The notes under the pieces are model-generated. The model had not been told where the DNA came from. It was given only the letters and a program-made list of their open reading frames with translations, and made no database searches. 64,000 nt of DNA. Origin: Datnioides undecimradiatus (taxonomy: Eukaryota > Chordata > Actinopteri > Lobotiformes > Datnioididae). The stretch's first letter is position 1, and the number at the start of each line of letters is the position of its first letter. Made by a program: the position numbers and the translations under genes. Shown here piece after piece: positions 48,095 through 59,921 of the stretch. The stretch is from contig WARS01000015.1 of assembly GCA_008933995.1 (NCBI GenBank), positions 1,982,501-2,046,500 on the forward strand. The letters run 5' to 3'.

Positions 48095-50274
48095 AAGTGT
48101 GTGCACCAGCATTGGTGTTATCTTCCCCACAGAGGTAGATAATAAGTGAACAGTCTGTTTGGTTCTCCAGTTTCGCTCACTGACTGACAGACATCCTCTC
48201 GTGCCTGGAGATAGCCAAAGCAAAACGCCTTTGGCATGTTAAGCCAGAGGAAAAGATGAATAAATCATAAATAAGCAAACATCCACACATCATACACATC
48301 CTCCATTTTTCATAGAATTGACGTGTCAGATGTTTCTACAGTCACTCTCTGCTATAGCTGCATATCCATTTTTTCCCCCCGCTCTATTTATGCACAAAGG
48401 GTGATGAACACAGATAAAGTTTAACTTGATTTGCTGGTTCTGGTCTGGAAGTGACCCTTTGTGAGGTGGTCATGATAAATCTGCTCAGAATTTAATAAGA
48501 GACGGAGACAAGCGCGGCCCTTCATCAGTGAAGAAGAGAGGACGTCTCAACGGTTTAGTGGTTTATGTTTCTCTGGGCTCCTCTAAGTATGAGACGGCTC
48601 TCACACAGAGAGATAAATACAGGCTGTTTGACAAGATGGCTTCCTGGAAACAATGTGTGACTGTCTTCCTACCGGACACTATATTGACAGCTTACTCCAA
48701 AGCAGCCAAATGCACTGTTACTTTCCATGCCAACTTACTTTAGTACTTTAGAAAACTGCTAAGACGCTCCCACCACTCTGAACCAGGGCACAGAATAAAC
48801 ACTTGCTACTCGCCAATTGTGAACAAAAACAATCTGCGTTGGGGTATAAATTAAATGAAGAGAGACACTATTGGCAGTTTGCTGAAATGCATCCACGACG
48901 CTACGAACTACCATCGCTTCTGCATACTTGTACATCACGCACATGCCGGGAGAGTCTCCCTTCCCACAGCAAACCCTGTAGACTACGTCACATACACAAG
49001 TTACCCACAATAGGATGTTTATGTGGAAGTGTTGTCCCATCACGGTGAAAACTAATATACTTTTATTATAATTTTCAGTTTACCAGCTGTTGGCAGATAG
49101 ACCAATTTATATATGACCATCTTTTTCCTTTCTCTCTTTATTTGCATTATTCACATCAATTTGCCCAGTGGCACATCCTAAATAATAAAGGCACTAGTAT
49201 TGTAAGAATACTGTACGACCTCTTCTTGGTTTGAATTTTAATCAAGACAGTATATTCTAAATAAAAACACCAGCATCCCCCAGTGCCGTTTCCTTTGCTC
49301 ACAGAAAACCATAATCAGTTTGACTTTACACTGCACAGTACATGCACCATGCATAAGCTGAAGTGCATAAAACATTTACAAGCATCCCTTTTTGCATCCA
49401 GGCTATCAGTCAGTTTTATGAACTTGGCTCATTTCCACATCTGGACTCTTTTCATCCAGACTGCATGGCACCTCACAGTTAATCAAAGTCTTAACTCAGT
49501 TTCAACACTGCCCACGTCAGATAGATTTACTCTCATATCCAGAGGAATTCGCTAAATCTGCAGTGGGTCGTGAATTCCTGTAAACGTCCCTTCAGGAATC
49601 AATAGGTCCTTAACTTTTATAGTTTACAGTCACCCGAGTATCTCAGTGGTGAGACATCTGCGAGATTCTGGATGGACATGGACTCTTAGGAGTCATGTTG
49701 GTTGTTGCCTCGAACGCTATCTGACGCTGACTCTCTTCAGGTTTGGTCAGGGTCAGCCAAGTTATGTTCTTAATAAAATGGATGTGCTTGACAGTGACAC
49801 TGGAAATATCTGAATGGCTGGAAAAAAAAAAAAAAAACCCAACCTCTCACACAACCTTGAGGGTGAACATAAAACTAAACGGATAAGTGGTTGCATTCAA
49901 ATAGCTTTTAAAGTGGTCTTGGTCTGTTTACTGCTAAATTGTATTGGTGTTTTAATACCAACACCAGCTTGAATATACTTCGAGCCTCAAGGAAACAATA
50001 TTCTGATAGTGTATTTCTTCTGTAAACAAATATATTTATTGCTAAATCAGCATAGCAATACAGTTTTTTCAGTCTTCAGCAGTTTTAGATAATTGAACTG
50101 CACATAAACCAGAGAAATATAACATTTTGCATAAGCTGATATTCATTGTAAGGCAGAAAATTTCCTAACAAACTGGAAAAAAGTATTTTTTCTTTTGACT
50201 TTTTTCATTTAACTCCACGGGCAGCCTTTTATATCTCCAGACATCCTTTGCTCTTAATCTCATGATGTCACATG

Positions 50275-50745
50275 ACGCTCCTCAGTTCTACTTGGCCCCT
50301 GCTTACTTCCCCAAAGCTGTGCACTTTCCTTTGGCTCCCCAGAGTCCTCAAGCTATCTGCCAGATGTCCCCAGACATTTCCTGACTGTCCCACCTTACTA
50401 CACATCTGGTCTCACTTCCACCATCAGCTCACCCCGCCAACTTCCATCTCATCCACTTACTGACCATTCACAGTATCCACCCAGTTCCACTTTTTTCTGC
50501 TGCCCAAACACTCAGTTGCTGTCTTGTTCTCTACCTTCTGTATCTTCTGTTATCCTGTTATTCCCCAGTCCCGTTTTGCATCTTGGTCTCAGTTGGATTT
50601 GATTGTCTGCTTGGACTGCCTTCTCTGCTTTTGACCCTCCCATCACCATCCCAAAAGCCTCAGATCATTGTGTGAATAAAATCATTGAACTGCTTTAACT
50701 CTGCCTCAGTTGCCTGCATTTAGGTCCTTCCCCTGTTACCCCGTG
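50275..50745 (+). repeat. Pyrimidine-rich block resembling an LTR or retroelement 3' end
   Basis: A C/T-rich, A-poor segment ends in 'TGTGTGAATAAAATCATTG' (an AATAAA polyadenylation signal), then 'AACTCTGCCTCAGTTGCCTG' and 'CATTTAGGTCCTTCC'. This recalls the end of fish Ty3/gypsy-type LTRs ('...ataaacc...ctgcctc...tctgcatttgggtcc'). No TG...CA boundary pair, second LTR or target duplication was found. The alternative is simple pyrimidine-rich sequence with a chance AATAAA. Confidence 0.3.
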
Positions 50746-52114
50746 TGCACCAGCTGTGATTAAAGAATTTACTAGCGATCATTCACTCAGCACTGCTTCA
50801 AGAACTACCCAATCTGCATAAATGCCAAAACCATAAAAAAGAGATCCTAAAGTCTATTCTTCCATACAAATAAAAGATTTCACTGTTTCAAATGCAAGAC
50901 ATCAATGATTCACTCGTATCTGAGTATCGTATATTGGGTTCATTTTGCAGTCCCCTTTGATAGAACAACTGCCTGCATCAGTCGGAGAGCTAATTCCCAA
51001 TGTAACATGCGCTTGCATGAGCATAAACCCCCAGGAACCCTTTCATATCAACCTTCCTCTCTTCTGTATCCAAGACTTGGAGAATTCTCCCATGTGATAT
51101 CTGACGGGGGACCAAGCAGCGCACCAAAGACAAAGTCATTTGCATATCCCACATCTCCTGTTTACACGGCTCCCATTTATCATCAAAGACAACTTTATGG
51201 ATAGGTCTTTCAATGGGCGAGAAATATTAATCAAGCGCAGATCCGACAGGAAACAGAGAAATCAGATGCCAGAGGCCAGCATCTTCTTGTCTGTGTGGGG
51301 AAGGCCCATGTCTTGGGTAAATATTGCATGCAGATAAAGTGTAGGAGTAAGCAGAAAAGGCAAAGGAGGCAGCGAAGTTTGCAGAAAGCAGGTTTCTTGG
51401 ACTCAGCATTTTGGCTTTGCCTGATGTGCTGGATTATACAGTACACTGGTGCTTCTGAGGGTCACAGTGATATGTTTGCAAGAGGCAATGTTAGTTTTCA
51501 TTTTATGGTACAGGGCATTGATAATATCAACACACACACACACACAAAAATGAGCTAGACGGGTAGCAGTATAGACATGCTCCATAAAGACAGCTTTGAT
51601 CAGTCATTGTTGTTAAGCCTGAAGCTCCACGCTGTATATCATAGAGAAAAGGGAGAGAAAACCTGTTACTGTGGTTTACAGTTGGCGCAATGGTGGTGAT
51701 ATGAGCGAAAATACTCACACAGCCGAGTCTCAATGGAAACATTAAATGGACTGTGATAAAATACCCAGCAGCAGGGGCGTCTCACTGCAGAGATCCATTC
51801 TTCCTTTAGGTCTTAAGGTTCATGGTGGCAAGTTCGCAAGGCTCTTAAAGAGCATCTCCACACTAAATCTGCTGCGGAGGAAAAGCATTGCTCCACTGAC
51901 CTCTATGGGCTAAAAGGTTCAGCTCTGTTACACCCGACATCACAGTCAGGTGGTTGTTTTTTATTTTTTTTATCAGTACTTCCACTTTCTCCCACAATAC
52001 CACTTCACAGTCGCAGCTAAAACGGACCTAATCACAAATCAAACTAACCACGACTAGCTGCTGTTTCCGCTTGTGTTAGATGACCATGGTGTAAGAAGGA
52101 TAAGACAAGCTGTG
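50746..52114. other. Non-coding stretch, no gene seen
   Basis: No supported gene. A short AC run lies at 51530-51545. Open frames of 60-99 codons on both strands overlap across 50905-51585 and show no recognisable features. The segment 51770-52080 might be old repeat, but I cannot name it. Confidence 0.55.
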
Positions 52115-52320
52115 GCTGCAGCTAACAAGTATTTTCCATTACTGATTAATCTTAGAATTATATTTTTTTAGTTGAATCATCATTATTAATCAGTTAATTG
52201 TTTGGTCTGTAACATTTACAACAACTTAAACAACTTGGATTTTCAATTTTCAAAACTGTGCTTGAAAAATAAATCAACAATAGTGATGATCAGTTTTCAG
52301 TTTTAATTTGAAGATGCCCT
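52115..52320 (+). repeat. Degraded teleost repeat with AATC/GATTAAT words
   Basis: It begins GCTGCAGCTAACAAGTATTT and continues 'CATTACTGATTAATCTTAGA' and 'TAATCAGTTAATTGTTTGGT' followed by 'CTGTAACATTTAC'. This follows a very common fish repeat ('gctgcaactaatgattattttcattatcgattaatctg...aatcgtttggtctat'). The right part near 52255-52315 also has a 'GCTTGAAAAATAAATCAACA' block seen in that repeat. The copy is old and its right end is not clear. Confidence 0.5.
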
Positions 52321-53270
52321 TAAATTAAAATACCATGGCAAAAGGAAAATAAGATCTGTGTCAAGAAAGAACGCATTTAAATAAGGAACTTGTAGAAAGG
52401 CACGCACAGACACAGAAAAGCAAACAGCATCTATGGTAACCCTTCTACACACAGTCACACACACACAGTCGTTGCAATTAACAGAGAGACACACTCGTGC
52501 ACAGCAGACAAACACTGACGCGGTGACACACACGTGCGCACCATTTCTTCATGCTTTGTCTCACTCTACATATCGCTGATGTAAACAGCAAAGGCACACA
52601 CACACACATGCAGGGACACATCACCAGCAACAGCTCTCCCGACACCCACCACCAGTTTGTTGTGTTGTTCACATGCTGTCCCTGGAGTGAGAAGCTATGA
52701 GCGGGGAGTGAGAAAAGAGAACAAAGACAAACACAGCGCTTGGAGAACGGAGAATTGCACTGCGCAGTAAAAAGGTATCCAGTAATACAGTAATGCCATG
52801 TTTGTGTCTTGAAGGCCTAACGCAATAAAATAACAACAATATAATTGCTTTTCATATCCACACAGCATGGTACCATTTATCTGTCTACACCTTATATTAT
52901 GTTAAGGTCAGTAATTGGAAACAAAGACCATTTACAAGATTTGCACTTGAACTCCCAGTGAGTCTGTGCAGCGCTGTTTGCTCACTTGTTTCAAGTTCTT
53001 TAACTTTTATTTACCACAACATGTTAATTACATTATGTGTCCTTAGCACATAACCTTGGCATGCAGCCATTGGCTTCATGCTGCGTGAAGGTTCGGTTAT
53101 TTTCCTCCTACGTGCTGTAATTATGTGTAAGCAACATGGGGAATGCTCTGGCACAAGTTCAATGTTTCAAGTGACATTAAGATGTTTTGCAACCCAGATT
53201 TGCAGCAGAAGCTAAAGCCGAAGCAGTTAAGATGTGCACAGGTATATGTTAGCACAGTAAAGACAGCACT
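52321..53270. other. Non-coding stretch, no gene seen
   Basis: Scattered short AC-rich runs (52448-52470, 52593-52609) but no supported gene. Minus-strand frames here are Cys/Val-rich because of the AC runs. Confidence 0.6.
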
Positions 53271-54045
53271 TAAAGGGGGCATATTATGGCAACTGAACGC
53301 TGTTTTAAACAGGTCCTGGATGTCTTAAAAACAAGCTTTTGAAATTTTTTGACAAAATAAATCTGAAATTCAGCCTCTGAGGAGGGTCTGCGGTCTCCCA
53401 CTCTCTACCTTCATTATCTATGCAGAGTTCTGAGTGGGTGGGGAGGCTATGATAATGAGGTGCTGCTCTGATTGGCTGTCTGAATGACGAATGGAGGGGG
53501 AGGGTGCAGAGCGGTGCAGGACCGGTATCCAACATGGCTGCCGCTCCCGACGAACAGCCTGTGGCTGTACGCTATAGCTACAACCCAGAAACTGACCGCG
53601 AACAGCGCAGGAAACGGTTGAAAACAATTAAAAAAATAAAATGCAGCCACGGTCTCCTCTGGTCTTCTGGGGCTGGGACAGAATGTCGGCATTTGTGTTG
53701 GTTTTTACAACCAACAGCAGAGCAGTCTGCATGTCCGGCTCAGACCGACATTGCGACACGCTGCTAGCTTACTGCTGGAAACAGCGAACTTCACCTAGCG
53801 GGATGAACGCCCCCTCTCAGCGGTTTCACTCTGAGGAGGACGGCCTCTGTAAATCACTCCTGTGGTTACGTAACGACAGGAGCTGAGTCTGAACGGCCTG
53901 TAGGAGCCCCATGTTACCAGAGGGTGGGCTGTAGAGACGATGCAGGACTTGTCTGCCTTCCTCATTCTCTGAGCTGGTCGGCTGAGGAGGGCTAGTTTAA
54001 ATATGTATAGGCAAGAAAAAACGTGTTTTTCATAATATGTCCCCT
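53271..54045. mobile_element. 775-bp non-autonomous DNA transposon with TIRs
   Basis: The left end AGGGGGCATATTATG (53274-53288) and right end CATAATATGTCCCCT (54031-54045) are inverse complements at 14 of 15 positions. The interior is GC-richer than the flanks and contains 'CAGCGAACTTCACCTAGCGG' and CCAAT/ATTGG words, phrases that I associate with a repeated fish sequence. Internal frames are under 100 codons and open on both strands, with no transposase motif, so movement would need an enzyme supplied in trans. The flanks show no obvious target-site duplication, so the superfamily (hAT-like or other) is undecided. The end resembles that of the repeat at 8367. Confidence 0.7.
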
Positions 54046-56600
54046 GACGATGTGCACTGTTATCACATAAGAGAAGATATGGCTTATATTTCACATTTAA
54101 CTTGTGTTTTTATTTCTGTTCTGTTAGGTTAGGTAAGCTAAGATAACTGCATTCTGGTGAAAGATCCATATTTACCATCCAGATTGGTGTCAATCTCCTC
54201 ATCTTAATCTCTGCAGAAAATCACAGAAATCTATTTCCTAAAATGTCAAAATTTCCTTTGGAAAATCCAATGCAATAATGCTGTAATGTAATTGGGGCAC
54301 TCATTTAAAGGTTAGCTACAAAAAGCGGTCAGGTTTCAATCATTTTAACTTCCACAACAGTGGTGTGGTGTGAAAATCACGGTGATTTGCAATACCCACG
54401 ATAGCACTGTGGCACAGTCTTATCTCTCTCTCCATAGGATAACAATAGCTCAAACCGCAAAGTGATTCAGCTGTAATCATGTATAGGCGACCTTACATGC
54501 ACACAGCATTGCAAATAATCCCCTAAAGCCCTACACAGAGCCAAGCCATATGTCCAGGTACTATGTGTTCAGCCTCCCTGATTGCAGCACAATCAGGATT
54601 ACCCACGCTTCCAAAGTGAATTGTGCTGCTCGTAACTATTTAGCATTTCTGCAGAACAGGAGTGGAGTTTCCTTAAGAGACTCGCAATGCTCCCTCTTGT
54701 TTTCATCAACAACCCCCACAGATGTATGTAAAGGAAGGACTCTGCGAATGTATCTTGTAGCAGGCTAAATATATTCTGTCTGTAGAGATAAAACCAGGTG
54801 TATGGCTGGAGCGCCCACTGTTTCTTGGATATCATGGGCCATCACTGGGCTCTGAGATTACCACAGATATGCATACAATGTGCACCACCTCAGATGGCTG
54901 CATATTCGGATCTTCATCACAGTCTTCTGATATCAGAATATAAAACAGTTTTTTTTCTTACTTCTCTCTTTATGTCCTGCAGAAATGGTCTAAATCAGGA
55001 GACGACCTTGAATAATGGAATTACTTACATTGTAGTCAGACTCGATATCAAAAGATATAAACAATGCTCAACAAATCGATAAATGAGACATTTTTCACTG
55101 TAATAAAAAAAGAGACATATTTAGTCTTTTCAAGTTCCTAGCTACATGTGATGGATGATTTAAATCCTGCACGTTGAAACATCAAATAACACGTTTTAAA
55201 GTTGTCTGATTTGATAAAAATATACAAGTCAAGCCAGGTCACGTTAAAACCACAATGAAAAAGTTCACCGTTCTTTGTGCTTTGGCATTGCTGACATCCT
55301 GGTTAGGTTCACAGCGAGTGGCTTTGTTAATCTGGCGGTCTACTACTCCAGAAAGTTTCATGCCCTGAGTTAAGCCTCTAAGACAGAACTTCCTCTCAGG
55401 CTGTCTGGTTACCCCTCTATGCTCAAATCATGAGACCAAGTGCAGCCTCAGAGTCTTAATTTAAGAAGAAAGTCCCTCTAAGGCATGTACTGCTGTAGCC
55501 ACAAAGCCCCAAAAGACACGACTGGCACCTGGTGAGATAAAAATGCAATTAAAAAAAAAAACTTTAACTTTAAAGGAACTAAATATTGATTACTACATGA
55601 GGTCCTAAACTAGCCTGGTTCCAGCCCCCTGAATCGCCTGGCTTAATTTTCAAATTTGTCTGGTGGTTCGAGGGCCCTCCCATCACCAACTCGTTGTCAT
55701 GTAAAGAAACCACCAAGCCAAGAGGCACCTATGCGAATGTAACCGGAGTTGGTGACTTATCAATCTGTGTCAGAGACAGAAAATGGGGTCTGGATATTCC
55801 AACATACTCAGTGGTGATGTGACATTATGCATGCAGACCCCCTGGAAATGAGCCACCCATACTGAAGATGAAGTGGGCAGGAAAACACCAGTTTCCAGGG
55901 TTTGAAGTGGCACTCAGTCACGAGTGCCACTTCATTCCCATGACGAGCCTTCTTGAAGCCGTATGCGGACTGTGCTGCCAGATCCGATGGCGGGTTTGGA
56001 TTGAAGCTGATACATGAATGCATTATACAATGACTGAGTTACTCAAACGTGGCTGCTCATTCATTTCAGTCAAAGCTGCTTACAGGGAGCAGACACCAAA
56101 ACATATAAGTGAATCAGTGTCTGTGGCAGAGTCAAATAATGTCTTGATGCAATTTTTGGTCGATCATAAATATGCTGGACTTAACGGCTGAAATAGCTTT
56201 GAATCACTGTTTGTTCTGAACGGGTGTGCTGCTCAGGACGTTCTATTTGAATTTTATTGGTCGTGGAAGACAAGGTGCATTTGTGGCTGGAGCGCGAGCA
56301 AGACAAACTGCATAATGATTAAAAGCAACAGGTGGGCGTACAAAGTAGCAAGCACCAAACACCACACAGAGTAAAATAGTTTTAAATTCACCACTTTTTG
56401 TTTGGTTTACATGCAAATGAGGATGAATATCCAAATTAATATGTTTTTATGGAATGACGAGGCATCATTCAAGCTAATTTAAAAGATTCTTTCACCTTCT
56501 TCACTTCGTTTCACTGTATAAAAGAGCAAAGTAAATGCAGCAAAACCAGATATAATGTGTTTTTCATTCCACACTTTCTCTCTTTTTTTTTTTTTTTTTG
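54046..56600. other. Non-coding stretch, no gene seen
   Basis: No supported gene; frames are at most 94 codons. A perfect 12-bp inverted repeat is at 55904-55933, and an A-rich run near 55550. The block 55600-56000 is richer in GC than its neighbours and may be an unnamed repeat. Confidence 0.6.
55904..55933. repeat. Perfect 12-bp inverted repeat
   Basis: GAAGTGGCACTC (55904-55915) and GAGTGCCACTTC (55922-55933) pair perfectly around a 6-nt loop, forming a 30-nt hairpin. There is no T tract and no other transposon end nearby. Confidence 0.9.
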
Positions 56601-56793
56601 GTCAAAAACTGCAATCTACATGAACCACAGCGCAACTCGACCATCAACAGTAAGGTCGGAGGTCTGGTAACGTCAAGTTGAGATGAGTGGGCTGCGCAGG
56701 TCTGGTAAACTTACTGCTTTTAACTCCATACCTCCAGATCCTTTTCATTTTGTAGTCCTCAGCCCCAACCAACGTTATTTATCAGATTTCACA

Positions 56794-56872
56794 CAGCTCC
56801 CTCTGCAACCACAAAAGGCTTTATGCAACTTCTTTCGCATATGCAGTGCTACCTCTGTAAACAGACTCTGAA
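56794..56872 (+). repeat. Interspersed repeat, copy 2 of the pair
   Basis: It matches 8111-8200 in the same orientation: CACAAAAGGCTTTATGCAAC, then TGCAGTGCT and TGTAAACAGACTCTGAAG. The two copies differ by substitutions and a small gap, consistent with an old dispersed family. Similarity may extend left (about 56640-56793), but I cannot follow it confidently. Confidence 0.65.
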
Positions 56873-58596
56873 GTCTCTCCTGCAGGCACGCACACCTCCC
56901 TGAAGTTTAGCAGCAGGAGCTGCAGGACTGCGTAGTATGATAATATAAAGCGATTGCGCTCTGCTCGAACCTTATGTAACAACTCAGACTGCATTTGAGC
57001 GGCACGTTTCTGATAACAGCCTACCGATACTGTATCAAGACAAAGTGAATTAACGATGATCAATGATGAGCAACGGGCTGCAATAATAATCACAAAATGA
57101 AAGCATGGCAATGAAAAAGCATCATGAGATGAGCTCTAAACAGAAATAGTACAGGTACAACTATATAATGATATTGAAGTTATTTTAACATTACTCTCAC
57201 GGTTCTACAGTTCTTGATAATCACATGATTCTCCAGGTGGGAATAACCCAAACTGCAGCAAGATCCATTTATTATTCATACTTCCCTTTCAATGCCGTAG
57301 GGAAAACATCAGTCAAACAAAAGAGAGCAAGTGAACTGTAGACACTCTCTTTCAAGGCATCCTTTTTTTTTATTTTCACCTCAGATGAACTTTATCTTTT
57401 GCCCTAAGTCATTTTATAGACAGGATTCTTGTGCGACCCCGTGGTCTGGTAGGTGGCTGATATCTGACACAGCTCCGTCTCTTTTCTTAAAGTGCTGCGT
57501 GTTCGTGTTCAGTCTGACCTGCGACAGATGCAGGGAAGTCTCTCCTGGGTGACAATTCTGAGGGGGGAAAAAAAAAAGAAAAGCACTTAAAAGAGAGACC
57601 GTGACAGACAGGCTGACAGGAAACGAGAGAGAGGGCTCGATTGTCTCCGCTATGAGACGCGTTCATATGTGCGTACCGTGTTTGTGCGGGTGGCACGGGA
57701 GGCAGAAGATCAGTCAAACAGAAACCTTCACGGGGGGGAAATGAGATGGAAAGATTCCACGAGCAAGAATCAGACTTATTGGCTGGTCCTGAAAAATGTG
57801 CCTTATTTTAGACAAAACACAGCGCGTTCAAAGGAGAGGTTCAGAGGCGACAGGTAAACAGAACGGTTACTCATCAGTTGTGTTGACAGAGAGATGTTGT
57901 GTGTCAACAGGGAATTAATTTTCTCTAAAACAGCTTTGGGGATTCAGACTGCTGGTCTCTGATGTGCTCAGAGAAGTATTGTTCGCTCCAAATTGTTGTC
58001 ATCAAGACTGCCTTTTATCCCATTAATATTTTTTTTTTTCTAAAATTTTAATTCCAATTATAAAAGCTCATGTTTGCTCATGAAAAATAATGAGTTTGAC
58101 GAGTTTTATGTTGCTATGCTAAAATTATATCTCTTTGTCTCTTTATCTTTAAAGCGTGTCAACATGCACTTATAAACACGCACGCACACTCGCATGTCAG
58201 CACCATGTCTGACACCAAAAACAAAAACCTTGTACATTTTCCCAAAAGGAAGTGGATCGACGCTCAAATGGAAAACAGCTGCAGTTCCTCAGATAGTACA
58301 ACAACACAGAGTGTAACTCCCCAAAGTGTTGTGTTCACGAGTGCTGCCAGCTCTTCATGAGAAAACAAGAGACGGATCCAAACACGTGCACTCTCCATAG
58401 TTTTGTTGCAGACAAACTGCGGTTTGTCTCAGGTCAGTGGTTCGTATTGTGCTGCTCCTCCACACAGTACGTGAGTGCATCTCAATACTGTTTCTGTGAT
58501 GTCATTGCCCATTCAGTTTATGCTTATGTCCTCGTTCAACGGAACATGTGATCAATGGGGTTTACTGCTTTTCTCTCTCTCGTCCTCCCAAAGACA
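56873..58596. other. Non-coding stretch, no gene seen
   Basis: No supported gene. T and A runs lie near 57363, 57570 and 58028. Frames are under 100 codons with no family resemblance. The right end leads into the LINE insertion. Confidence 0.6.
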
Positions 58597-59358
58597 AAGA
58601 GTAAGGCCTGGATGACTTATAATTTTCTGCTTCTAAATACAGACAAAACTGAGGTGATTTTGTTTGGGCCTAAACCCCTCAGAGACAGGTTATCTGGCTT
58701 CGCAGTCGCTTTGGATGGTGTTACCCTGGCCTCCAGTTCTACCGTGAGGAGCCTGGGAGTCATATTTGACCAGGATATGTCCTATCAGCCCCATATTAGG
58801 CAGGTCACTAGGACTGCCTTCTTTCACTTGCGCAACATAGCTAAGATTAGGAGTATCCTGTCCAAAAATGATGCCGAAAAGCTGGTCCACGCATTTGTTA
58901 CCTCAAGGCTGGACTATTGTAATTCCTTGTTGTCAGGTTGTCCGAGTAGCTCACTGCGAGGCCTCCAGCTCATCCAAAACGCTGCTGCGAGGGTTCTGGT
59001 GGGAATTAGCAAGAGAGATCATATTTCTCCGGTTTTAGCTTCTCTTCATTGGCTCCCTGTAAAGTCCAGAATAGATTTTAAAGTCCTTCTCCTTACCTAC
59101 AAGGCCCTTAATGGCCAAGCTCCATTGTACCTCAATGAGATGCTAAGTCCCTATCAACCCAACAGATCACTTCGCTCCCAGAGTGCAGGTTTGCTTGTGG
59201 TTCCCAGAATCTCCAAAAGTAGAATGGGAGGCCGAGCCTTTAGCTCTCAGGCTCCTCTCTTGTGGAACCAGCTGCCAGTCTGGGTCCGAGAGGCAGACAC
59301 CCTCTCTACTTTTAAAGTAAAACTTAAAACCTTCTTGTTCGACAAAACTTACAGCTAG
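58555..59358 (+). pseudogene. L2 LINE ORF2 C-terminal fragment (reverse transcriptase downstream region)
   Basis: The open frame of 267 codons is LINE-like from residue 17 on; the ATG at 58555 and first 16 residues come from flanking DNA, so the start is accidental. Visible L2 signatures are LNTDKTEV (27-34), RSLGVIFDQ (65-73), an LDYCNSLL segment (119-126), QNAAARVL (141-148), SPVLASLHWLPV (157-168), LTYKALNG (180-187) and a WNQLP motif near 237. It ends at a natural TAG. The full protein normally has an N-terminal endonuclease and a reverse transcriptase palm with an (F/Y)xDD box. Both lie upstream of this region and are absent, so no active enzyme can be made. Absence of internal stops points to a recent insertion. 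The assignment to L2 (rather than Rex1 or CR1) rests on this C-terminal pattern and the UTR. Confidence 0.9.
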
Positions 59359-59649
59359 CTCTAGTTACCATCTGAACTACACCATCCATGCCATCCCCTA
59401 GTTATGCTGCTATAGGCCGAGGCTGCTGGGGGACATCCCATGATCGTCTCCACACTCCTCCTCTTCCCTCTCTCTCCTTAAACTCCATTAACTCTGTGTC
59501 CTCTCTCCCCTAGTGCTGTGCTTGTTTCTCTCTGGTCTCTCTCTCTCTGTACCTCTCTACAGATACCTGTGGCTCCAGAGCTGAACATCCCGTGTCCTCT
59601 GCTGCCTATTGCTGTCATTTGCTGTCATTATTCTATATTGTACTCTTTC

Positions 59650-59666
59650 ACTCTCTCTCTCTCTCG

Positions 59667-59697
<31 letters not shown>

Positions 59698-59698
59698 C
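59650..59698. repeat. (TC)n microsatellite in the LINE 3' UTR
   Basis: A CT-dinucleotide run with two small interruptions (CG and CC) inside the L2 UTR. A minus-strand frame over it is Glu/Arg repeat noise. Confidence 0.9.
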
Positions 59699-59921
59699 CC
59701 CTCCCCCAACCGGTCAAGACAGATGGCCGTCCACCTAGAGCCAGGATCTGTCCAAGGTTTCTGCCTGTTAAAAGGAAGTTTTTCCTTGCCACTGTTGCCA
59801 AGTGCTTGCTCATGGTGGAACTGTTGGGTGTAACTAATAGTAATGAGTGTGGTCTAGACCTGCTCTGTTTGTAAAGTGCCCTGAGATGACTTTTTGTTGT
59901 GAATTGGCGCTATATAAATAA

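Larger units (their letters stand above)
43591..50274. other. Long non-coding stretch with microsatellites
   Basis: About 6.7 kb with no supported gene. It holds (TG)24, C17, (GT)18 and an A15 run (about 49822-49836), plus a 12-bp tandem duplication (47206-47229). The blocks 45960-46200 and 46440-46940 are repeat-free with octamer and homeodomain-like words, and look like regulatory sequence. The segment 48500-49060 is more GC-rich and has several short frames on both strands. I suspect an unnamed repeat there but cannot support it. Confidence 0.55.

Noticed and set aside
53504-53886. Overlapping 81-87-codon plus frames in the GC-richer interior of the TIR element
   Set aside because: Minus frames are open over the same bases, no transposase motif is present, and the element is too short to be autonomous.
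58690-58890. 66-codon minus-strand frame inside the LINE ORF
   Set aside because: It is the antisense shadow of the conserved ORF2 fragment.
59518-59874. 118-codon plus frame within the LINE 3' UTR
   Set aside because: It lies downstream of the ORF2 stop, spans the (TC)n run and is not part of known L2 coding sequence.
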